Source: Cercospora beticola
Taxonomy: Eukaryota > Ascomycota > Dothideomycetes > Mycosphaerellales > Mycosphaerellaceae
DNA length: 64,000 bases
Direction of reading: 5' to 3'
Assembly: GCF_033473495.1 (NCBI RefSeq)
Contig: NC_088939.1
Location: 1,984,001-2,048,000, forward strand
Shown: in pieces, positions 55,267-64,000 of the stretch
Layout of the letters: every line of letters starts with the position of its first letter
Numbering within the stretch: position 1 is the stretch's first letter
Notes under the pieces: model-generated
Databases searched by the model: none
What the model was told of the DNA's origin: nothing
Seen by the model: only the letters and a program-made list of their open reading frames with translations
Program-made: the position numbers and the translations under genes

Positions 55267-56944
55267 GATGTTCGGTTGTGCTGGAAAGGTCGATCGCGGT
55301 CGCCAGAAATATCTCACAAGGTTTGCTGTGATTGCTTTGAAATCTGTTGAAAGAAGACCGAATCCGCTGCGAATCTCGATGGTGTTGATTCGTGATGTTC
55401 GGCTCGTCGATAACGCCTGAATCGATAGACAATGCTCTTTCAACGTGCAATGTGTCGAGTTCGTTTGTTGAGAGCGTGCGGTATCAAGCGGCGTTGATGG
55501 GGCAGAGTTCTATGGAGCTTGGCCGCCGCAACGCTTAAGCAAGTCGAGCGTTAAGGCGCTGTCTGACGCTGCAGATTATGACCTCACAATCGATTTTTGA
55601 CGACAAGATCGAGCGTGGCCCATTCGACTTCGCCAATTGATCCCGCTCCGCGGATGAGAAAGACGCCGCGCCCTCTAAGTAACGACAGTGATTGCCCGCG
55701 AGGGACGCCCTGCTCAACAAGCCCCTTTCTGCGCTTCATCGAGGCCAGATCTTCGCTCGCATCATGAGCCACTCGATCAAGCTCGCATGCAATACTTCGA
55801 AACGTGAAGTCGTCCCTGCCCACCCTGCATCGATCCGGAGCACACAAGGTGTCAAACTGCGTCCACGGGAGGCTTTCTGAAGATTCGCCCTCCTGAGCTG
55901 TCGGGGGATTGGGGAACATGGAGCAGACGGAGACTCAGATCCTCTGAGCCGTCTTCCGGCAACGCACTGAGACACCCATTCGAGGAGACGCAGAATCGAA
56001 CTCGAACACGATGGACGACACGCAGTTGCACCAGGCAACAAAGGCCTAACGAGCTTACAAGCAGACGCAGCAGGCGCCCGACTACCGTCACAAGAGTCTC
56101 GCTGGTACTCCCACACGGGTCGTCACAACTGGAGACGGCAGTGACGATCCTCCTCCGTGCACGAGATTCGCATCTGCTTAAATGCCTGAGAACAAGCCAA
56201 GGAAGTAGACATCTGCAGCGAAGGTGTAAATCTTGGTATCGAAACCGAGATAGGCGCCAAGGTATTTGGGCAAGGAAACCTACCTGATCGTACTGGGACA
56301 AGAAGGATGACGAGGTTTCATTGGAGGTCGTACAGATTGCAATGGGTGATGGAAGAAGCAAGATGACGGCTTCAAAAGTGTCACGGAGCACGCGGGTAGC
56401 CATGGGCGATGCGCCGTTCATATCTGCAATCCATTGATCGATCCGTATCGATCGGTTCAAGTAGCATATTGACCACAGGGTAGCTCTAAGGAAGCTGGAA
56501 TGGCTACAATCAACACATAGGGTGTTTCGTACAACTTTCACGTCCTCTCCCCTTCATATGCCTCCAATTAAAGTGATACAGCCCACGAGATATACAATCA
56601 GCTCTGGTAGCGTCAGCGTTCTGAACGCTCGGTAGAAGCGTGAAAGGCATTCAATGGCATGTTGTTCTAGTACCCTCCTCCCGCGTGCTGCAGGTGACGA
56701 TGAAATGAGCCACCAAACAATGCATTGTGGCGTATTTCTGGCAGTGCTGCCTCCGTGGTCAGTGGCCATAGCTTCTATGAAGTCGCCCAGCACAAACAAT
56801 TTCTTCCGCAACAACGCTCTGCCACACATCATCACCACACCACAGCAGCAACAGCAACCGCACGCGTCGCCTTTCCTCTTCTGCTCGGCAGCACCAACTC
56901 TTCCACACACCACCACCACCAAGCCACCGCACCGCACCACCAAA
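55267..56944. other. Intergenic region with scattered coding-like fragments
   Basis: Minus-strand fragments look protein-like: a segment near 56421..56290 (MATRVLRDTFEAVILLLP) and one near 56265..56178 (YLGAYLGFDTKIYTFAADVY followed by a stop). I cannot join them by acceptable introns. The last 125 bp are the ACC/CAC-rich leader of the small coiled-coil gene. Confidence 0.35.
55584..55919 (-). CDS. Possible small gene or terminal exon, 111 residues
   Basis: An ATG at 55919 opens a 111-codon frame with a charged, globular-looking composition (for example FRSIACELDRVAHDASEDLASMKRRK and an end EVEWATLDLVVKNRL). No motif recognised. It could be a stand-alone small gene or the last exon of a gene whose upstream exons lie near 56 kb. 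Confidence 0.3.
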   Translation of the reverse strand: MFPNPPTAQEGESSESLPWTQFDTLCAPDRCRVGRDDFTFRSIACELDRVAHDASEDLASMKRRKGLVEQGVPRGQSLSLLRGRGVFLIRGAGSIGEVEWATLDLVVKNRL

Positions 56945-57339
56945 ATGTCGGCGAACAGCACCGAGCTGCAGAAGAAGATTGAGCAGCAGGAGCTGATGAT
57001 CGAGTGGCTCACGACCAGATCTGTCGAGGTATGCCATTCACCTGTTTCTTTGCCATCTACTCGCTGCTAACAGCTTAACAGAGAGACAACACCATTGCAA
57101 GCCTCACCCACCGCCTCCAAATCGCTCAAATCAATGAGCAAAACAGCAGAAATGAGCGCGTCAACCAGGCTTTGGGCTACCAAGCCAACGAGCAGAAATT
57201 GCTCGAGCGAGTGAAGAAGCTGGAGCAGGAGAAGACACAATTGGTGGAAGTGATGGACGAGGCCGCCAAAGAATTCGACTTCCTGCCAGAGTTCGCGAGC
57301 AAGGTGAAGGAAGTGAAGGATGCAGTGATGGAGAAGTGA
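56945..57339 (+). CDS. Small coiled-coil protein (113 residues)
   Basis: Exons 56945..57028 and 57082..57339 with a 53-nt intron (GTATGC..TTAACAG, GCTAAC branch motif). The product is a near-continuous charged helix (STELQKKIEQQELMIEWL, NEQKLLERVKKLEQEK), so a coiled coil is expected, ending with EFASKVKEVKDAVMEK. The leader is rich in CAC/ACC repeats, like that of the small coiled-coil gene at 31372, and the products are similar in size and design; they may be distant paralogs. It sits immediately upstream of the 138-bp repeat array. Function unknown. Confidence 0.7.
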
Positions 57340-57439
57340 GGGGGTTGGGGACTTTAGAGAGGACCATTGGCGCTCCGGTCGATAGGACATGCCATACAAC
57401 GAACTTCACTTTCATTCACTTTTCCCTCTATCGAACGTT

Positions 57440-58385
57440 TTGTCTCCAATTCGTCATGGTCAGAATGCCAACGGGTCGCCGAAAACTTGGGGTCAATATC
57501 TTTCGAGCCTCATTCGTCACTCATTCGCTCCGAGTCCAGATTACATTCAATGTCAACAGATGTTCGACAGTAACAGGACTCGACATATCACTCAAACAAG
57601 GGACACACGAAACCCGGTAATAAAAAATTCAATGTGGTCTGAGATTTCATCGACCATTTCACTCACTCCGCGTTCAGATTGCGTCCAATGCCAACAGGCA
57701 TGAAAGAGCAGCGGAATCTGGTTGCCAACTTTGAGAGACACACAGAAAATCCGAGAATGCGATAGTCAGAAGTTAACCAAGCTCCATTGATCGTTTCATT
57801 TCACTCTGAACTCAGATTGCATACAATGTCAATGGGTGTATAATCGGTCCATCAGTCCTTGATAAGAGGGACACAGAAGATCTGAAGGCAGTTATCGATG
57901 TTATCCATTTTGTCCGGCAAAAACCTCTGTCTACTCCAAGTCCATATTGTGTTCCATGCCAGTGCGTGTGCAACAGCGACGGATCCAGAGACTTATATCA
58001 AATGGAGATCACAGGGGATTCGAATACGGGATTTTTGATACTATTCCAGCGTCTGTCGAGAATTTCGTCTGCTCCGAGCCCAGATTGGGATCAATGCCAA
58101 CGCGTGGACGATAGTGATGGATTTCAGAAGCTGGTTTCACCTCGAGATACTAAAGGTTTAGAAACGCAACCGTCAATGTTCCGCTCATTATTGTCAAAAG
58201 CTCCTAGTCACTCCAAATCCAAGTTGCGTTCAGTGTCAACGTGTTGACGCTTGCGACGGGGTTCAATGAGCGGGACGAGATCGAGAACACAGGATGCGAC
58301 GGACTTGGCCATTTCCAGCTTGCTTCGCCGACCTGTCACTCACATATCACGCTTCCGTCAATGCCACCAGGCTTGAAGAAGCTGC
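57440..58385 (+). repeat. Eroded tandem array with about 138-bp period
   Basis: A core resembling CAGATTGCGTCCAATGCCAAC recurs with its CAATG at 57548, 57686, 57824, 57954, 58092, 58231 and 58359, giving spacings 138, 138, 130, 138, 139 and 128 bp. A partial core also lies at 57465. A second shared block (GAGGGACACAGAA-like) and a CACTCC-rich stretch precede each core. The period equals 46 codons, and translated copies repeat short peptides such as DCVQCQQ, DYIQCQQ, DWDQCQR and WSECQR, though no frame stays open throughout. This looks like a decayed repeat-protein gene or minisatellite. Confidence 0.8.
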
Positions 58386-58464
58386 ACGAAACCTGATTCA
58401 AGTATCGTCAGAGTGCTTGAGATCCAGTGCGTGAAAGTCTGTCGATATTGACGTCTGCATCTAT

Positions 58465-60140
58465 TTACGACCTGAGTTTAATCTGCAACTCAGCAGTCGG
58501 GCTTGGTACGCACGATCCATTGATGAGCACATTGGCCGGCCTGCCTCCCTCGCATTTAATGTCGTAGTTCATGACAACATGTGCGACCATCAACTTCATT
58601 TCCTGCGAAGCGAAGAACCTGCCAGGACAAGCGTGCCTACCATGGCCAAAGGACATCCAATCATTACCAACGGCAATGAGAGCTGTGTTCTTCTGCTCAA
58701 GCACTCGCTGTAACCGCTCAGGATCCTCGCCAGCTTTGACACGCTCAAGATAGTCTTCCCTGGGTCGTGAGAAACGGAAAGCGTCGTATTCATGAGGTCG
58801 TTCGGGATATCGCTCCTGGCCTTGATGGACGTCATACGATGACCAGGCGACGCGTGTGCCGTATGGGATGTGCATGCCGTTGCTCAGCGTAATGCCATTG
58901 GAAGCGGTGATCAAACGTTTCAGGTTGATGTCCGCAAGTGCGGTGTAGCGCATTGTCTCGCGAATCGCAGAGTCGACACGAATGAGCTTGTTGACGGCGT
59001 CTTTCGTCCAGACACCGCCAAATTCAGCCAAAACCCTTTCACATTCCTCGCGAAGGCCGGCAACGTAGTGCTCGGCATCAGGAGACCCGTAGATATCGAG
59101 CAGCGTGTTTGTGGTGACTAGACTTGTGGTGTGGATTGCAACCATGTTCAATAGCAGCAGGCGGCGCACGATCACATCCTCATCCAGGTTGAACGCATCC
59201 TTCTTGCCCAATTCAATCGACTCTCTGAGTAGCCATTGCAGCGCATCGTTCGGTTCCACGTAGTTTGGGTCTTTGGCCTCCGATTGCAAGTGACTTAGAC
59301 GTTCCCGAATCTCTGGAACAGCAATACGCTTGCACTTCTCCCTGTAGTTGTGAACGTCTCTTGTTAAGATAGGCGCCACTAGGGGCTTCATCCATTTCGG
59401 AAATAGCTTCATGATGCCTCCGGCCTTGAACACTGATACAGAATAGATTCGGGAGTAATCCAGGAACTCAGGTATCCGGCAGAGCTTGCTCCCGCAGAAT
59501 ACTCTGTTGGCAGCTCTGCTCACGATCTTCATACAGGAATCATATGCTTTGATCGAAACATAGTCGGTGCTGTTGACCGGCCATTGGTCGTGCATGGCCT
59601 GCACTAGCTCGCCGTAGACATCGTTCGTCAAGGTCGGAAGCTTGCGAGTGAGCTGGCGCCTGACGACATCGAAGTGCGGTCCGTCAACGAAAGCCGTGCC
59701 AATGGTGTATGAATGCGCGATTCCTTCGTTGTTGAGAGTGTGTGGGTCTACCTCATCGTCTCTGTGGTTCATCACCTCTTGTAGAGTGTGAGCTGGAAGG
59801 ATGACATATGGCTCTGCACTGAATTGCGGCAGGACGAATGGCTTGCCCCGCTTGAGACACTTTGCGGTTGTCAGCATTGTGCGTCTTTCCAATGAATACG
59901 AGATAAACCAACCTTGTTTGCCCCCTCTTTAACCATGTAGTGCGTATTCTTCACCGCTGCAAATCCAGCTCGGTAGTGAGCAAACCATTGCTTCTTGATG
60001 CCGATCCATGTTTGCGAGCTCAGAAACTTCCCTCGTGCTGAGATCAAAGGGAGCACTACAATTGAGAAGAATGAATAAGCAATAAGCAGAGAGCCTGCCG
60101 AAAAGGCAAGCTGCGAAATTGAAATAGTGTCCTGCAGCAT
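58465..60140 (-). CDS. Cytochrome P450, ent-kaurene-oxidase-like
   Basis: Exons 60140..59913 and 59859..58465 with a 53-nt intron (GTTGGT..GCAAAG, CTGAC branch motif) give about 540 residues. The N-terminus has a hydrophobic anchor (SAGSLLIAYSFFSIVVLPLI), placing it in the endoplasmic reticulum membrane. The heme loop is FGHGRHACPGRFFA, the ExxR helix is SAIRETMRYTAL, and the PERF-like region is DAFRFSRPRE. The heme-loop wording and the LKRLITASNGITLSNGMHIPYG stretch resemble fungal ent-kaurene oxidase and related terpenoid or polyketide P450s. No cluster partner lies within the window, so the substrate is unknown. Confidence 0.9.
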
Positions 60141-63100
60141 TGCGGGTGAGGCTCACGGGAGGAACAATACTCTCAGAGTCGACAGTCAGCCACGGGAATG
60201 CTTGTATAAGTATGTCGTGGCATGCAAAGATAGTGATAAGATGTCTGGATCCACCTCGTACTTCTCGTATGCGATCGTCATACGCCAAAGGGACGAGTTG
60301 CACGGGCACAGTATGGGGCTAATGCTGTTTCAAACGCAGGCCGACCAATTAGGGTTTGCACAAGTGCAACTTCCATGCATAAATGCTTTCACAAGAGTGG
60401 CTTTCCAGCTCGGATGGTGGCTGTCGCGGGCGCTATGATGCAAAAGATTGGCGTTGCCTGTGCCATGAACCAGATAAGGTGCCAAGCAACGCTGTGCACC
60501 AGTCTGCTCGTACCTGATGCGAAGTCAAAAACCGACAAAGTACCTCCAAGCTTGACCATCGGTGCAGCCTTGTGATAGCTTGCACAACACCGCCTTCCAA
60601 AGTTCATCGTCACTGCACTGACGAAGCATCCAATGTCGCTCATCGGGCATTTCGGAGGCTTTTACCGCGCCGCGGGTCTTGAGTCGCAATGGTCGTATCC
60701 ATCGTATTCCGATCTGGCCAAGCGCAATAGTACGTCGCCCGTGACATGCCACACTGATCTTCAAAGTTCACCCGCACCGTCTGAGATATACAATCCTGAC
60801 CAGTGCTTGTTTGCTGTGGCACGATGTGCTGAGCAACAGATCTTGCCGAGTTGTGAAGAAAAGAGAGAGGGGAACCACGTGCCCACCCGGTGGTCGGGCC
60901 TTGGACCGGAAATGAGGACAAGCATGATGACGAGTTGAGCTTTGCAGTTCGGATCCACTTAGTACTGGCAACTCAAAATGCACTTCATCTGCTGCTTGCA
61001 TTTCTCGTACCTTATCCGAGCATTCCTCCATCGATTGTTGTCCTCTACCGCAGAGTTTGGCTCGACCTACCACATACATCTCGGGCTTCTACAGTAGGTG
61101 TATGCTGCAGGTGGAGATGCAGAGCATGTCAGCACGCAGCTAGCTTGGAGCAAAGTTCGTTGCTCCCTTCGCAAGAGTATACTGGGGTTCCAAGGAGGAA
61201 ACGGTAGTCCACCAGCGAGACCTAGGGCTGACAGACGAAGCCACGTCCACCTGTGGGCAGTGAAGGCCTGCACGCAGTACGACGGTCCTACCGTGATCTT
61301 GATGCTGGTCGAATGGCTGCAACTTCTCCGCAGGGCAGCAGGAAGAATTTCGGACTCAAGCCTCTTGTCGTTGCCGAAGCTGTAATCCCGTAAACGCTAG
61401 CTGGGTGGACCTGGGCAGGTCTAACGCATTTCCCATAGCGGCATGTAGGGCAGACATCCTCGCGCAGTTGGATGTGCGTCTCCATCTCTTCCTGCTCATG
61501 GTCGATTCAATCCGCCGCGCTTCAGCGGTTGCCGAAAATGCCTGAACTCTGAACAAATGTCGACCGTCGATGGGGTCAGCCGCAGCTGATGGAGTGTGTG
61601 TCGCAGGCAAGTGCGCGCCGGCTGGCTTTTGAATGCACTTGCTCGTGATGGACGTTGCTGGAAGAATGCTGCTTGAAGAATGCTGCTTGAAGCATGCTGC
61701 TTGAGATCGGAGGAGTTGCAGTTCTTTCTGCGCTGGCCGGCCAAGTGATCGAGACCATTCGCTGGAGACTCGTGGAAAGAAAGTCAGGGAAATCAGATCG
61801 TTCTGTTGTACTCCTGGCGTGAAGAGTCGCTCGACGCGGCCCAGCTTCACAGAGGAAGAGCTTGTCTGGAGAAATGCCACGGCCTCGTGATTCGCGTCGT
61901 GGAGGAAGCCAGTGGAGTCTTTCGTTGCGTTCTTTGAGACGAACAGCAGAGCAAGAAGATCGTGCCATCTTCGACACGTAACGAGATGCCGCATGTGATC
62001 CGTTGCGTTGATGATGACCTACCGTAAGACCCAAAGCCAAAAGCAAGCAGAGCCTACGTGACTTACCCCTGCCAGCCTAATGCAGCTACTCGTGGACATC
62101 CACTAGCTCCCGCACAAGCGACCAAGTGCCGGTCATGCACCATCCGCTGCACTTGCTTCAGTGACCCTGGAGAGAAGATAGTGACCTTACTCTGTGCAAC
62201 TTGTGCATCCCTATTCCTTGTTTGCTTCAGGTCCGATCCTCGTTGCACTTCATTCCTGCGGAATATCAACCATTCCTAGTGCCAACAGCTCGATGCACTC
62301 GAGCACCCGCGAATCACGAAGAGCATGGGAAAGAAAGCGGCTGGATGGAGACATAAACAATGGGCGCGGGAATCCGAAGGAAACACAACAGGTAAGGTGG
62401 AGATGAGGAGGCCATACACTCGAGCAATTGCGCTGCCGAATGGTGGAGGGCAAGTTTGTGACGATGCAACAGCCTGCACAACAACTGCTGTATCATTCAC
62501 CAGTAGCCTTGACGGCCATTTATTCTACCCGACACCAGTGCACTCATCGGCAGCGGCGAACAAGAAGGGCACTTCCGAACCCAAGGCTTTCCAGCGATCA
62601 ACGCGCTTTATAGCATGGCAATCTGTTGTTGATCTCAGGGCTGCGATCGTGTCCTCTCCGTCTTCGCTCTATAGATTCGATCCATTTCCAGCCCTGGACA
62701 CTTTCATGCCTTTGCTGAGAAGACGTATGTCGTCCTATTGCTCCAGCAGGATAACTGCTGCAAGTAGGAAGCCTGGGATGGTCAGAGGACGACGATTCTA
62801 CCAGAGAGCTCAATGCTGATGCGTATCAACACGGCTGTGAAAATTGAGATTACATTTCCTTCATGCACTACTATGAGTTCGATCCCACTTTTGTACTGCA
62901 TAGTCAGACCTACAGCTACTCCTGATGACTTTCAATATGATGTTCATAGGCAGCTCGACAGTGCCCTTTCCTCCTACGCCTCCACGCGCTGAGACATAGA
63001 TGTCTCTGCCTGATACATTGATTCAAATGCGGGAACTAATTGGGACATCTGCTTCTCGCTTCCTTCTCTGTGTATCTAAGCCACTCGCGAGCGAGCTGAG

Positions 63101-64000
63101 AGTTTGGCGTCCCAAACGTTTGATCAAGTCTGGCAAGTCCAATTCAGCAAAGCGCTGCTTCACGATGTGCGTCTCTTGCATCTTCGACCTAGTCTTTCTT
63201 CCGTGTCCATGACCACAATGCCTTCTTGTTGCATTCTTTCGTCCTCGCGTTCTACCATGATCCCGACTTCAATTTCCACGAAGCTCGACGCAGCATGATT
63301 GCAATGGGATGAGCTCCGATTTGCTGATCATGCAACAACACCTGCTCCATCGTTGACGGGTTCCCCTGAGTCTCTTTGTTTCCAGAGCTCTACAGTGTCC
63401 TCATCGTTCTTTCCCGCTCTTGCTCGTGCCTTCTCGCTGCCCGTGCCCGACCGAGCGCAAATGCAGTGCTGGTCTCAACTCCTCAGGGGTGAGTGACGGA
63501 GCTGAAGCTGACTGTGTGTGTACAATGTTCTTCATGTCAGATCTCGGTCTCACGGGTGGAATTCGTCTTTGGCGTGCCGTTTCTCGAAAGGTGGCTTGTC
63601 TCGCTTGACGGGTCTCGATGTGGCGTCGATCAATGTCCGGCGTGGTGCGGTGAAGGTGTTGCAGCGCGACTCGTGGGTAAGCGGCACCGTCTGTTGGAAC
63701 CAATTGGACGATTGCAATCGCTTTTTCAATGGACGTTCGTGGGTGTGGTGCGGACTTTATTGTCTAGGAGCCCAGAGCTCAAGGTCTGGAGTAAACTTGT
63801 CAGCGCGTGCAAAGCTAGAAAGGGGCTGCCCCATGGAGCTCTGAGGACAAATGGGCTTGTTGCAATATCTTCTCTGTATTCTGTGTGAGCTGACAGACTT
63901 GTGACGGTCAGAACGTCCCCGAAGGCTTTGTGTTTGACGTGACTTTGGGTGGCCCTAGCAAAGTCCAGCTCGCGAGTTGCAGCTGGCGGCGCGCACAGTG
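60141..64000. other. Gene-poor region, no supported gene
   Basis: Upstream of the P450 gene to the window end. Minus-strand sequence at about 62850-63500 keeps broken coding-like fragments (see findings). A minus-strand 212-codon frame ending at 61356 is not convincing. Confidence 0.4.
61661..61702 (+). repeat. 14-bp tandem repeat (GAAGAATGCTGCTT) x3
   Basis: Three units, the third with one change. Intergenic minisatellite. Confidence 0.85.

Noticed and set aside
61356..61994. Minus-strand frame of 212 codons
   Set aside because: Composition is uneven, it runs through the 14-bp minisatellite, and no domain is visible. Likely chance.
1..64000. tRNA, rRNA, CRISPR arrays, bacterial operons, integrated viruses and transposons
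   Set aside because: Looked for B-box-like GTTCGANTC contexts, clustered repeats with spacers, and transposase or reverse-transcriptase motifs by eye. None was convincing.

Overview
The window looks like nuclear DNA of a filamentous ascomycete (Pezizomycotina). Genes are short and carry a few small introns (about 46-91 nt) with GT..AG ends and CTGAC or CTAAC branch-like motifs. Families typical of this group occur: a Zn2Cys6 factor, a tannase, a GPI-anchored lysophospholipase, an ent-kaurene-oxidase-type P450 and an AKT2-like hydrolase. Dothideomycetes is my best guess, but that is inference. All exon structures were built by eye from splice motifs and reading-frame continuity. I saw no tRNA, rRNA, CRISPR array or recognisable transposon.

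Layout. 0-3 kb: a reductase fused to an FMN monooxygenase (minus). 4.6-9.2 kb: two tandem protein kinase paralogs, the first frameshifted. 9.2-10.8 kb: tannase. 12.2-13.6 kb: a third kinase. 14-21 kb: a peroxisomal-type 5-hydroxyisourate hydrolase, an MIT-domain protein, a secreted GPI-type protein and two unknown genes. 22-30 kb: a Zn2Cys6 regulator, a small Cys/His-rich protein, a RING-YEATS gene interrupted by an in-frame TAG, a C2H2 factor and a trypsin-like protease. 31-39 kb: a small coiled-coil gene with a duplicated intron-exon block, a BuGZ/ZNF207 homolog followed by a 122-codon in-frame extension, APRT, and a 66-residue three-exon gene. 40-46 kb: a two-zinc-knuckle protein fused to a TENA/heme-oxygenase-like domain, a DUF4863 lyase, an AKT2-like alpha/beta hydrolase and a frameshifted unknown gene. 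48-55 kb: lysophospholipase B, a beta-gamma-crystallin/aerolysin-like protein, a metallo-beta-lactamase-fold hydrolase and an unknown gene. 57-60 kb: a second small coiled-coil gene, an eroded 138-bp tandem repeat array and a P450. The last 4 kb hold no gene I can support.

The genes do not form one obvious pathway or biosynthetic cluster. The items most worth following are the 138-bp array (spacing equals 46 codons, with a recurring CQ-type peptide), the two unusual domain fusions, the crystallin/aerolysin-like protein, the intron-exon duplication, and the recurrence of single in-frame stop codons inside otherwise continuous coding sequence.
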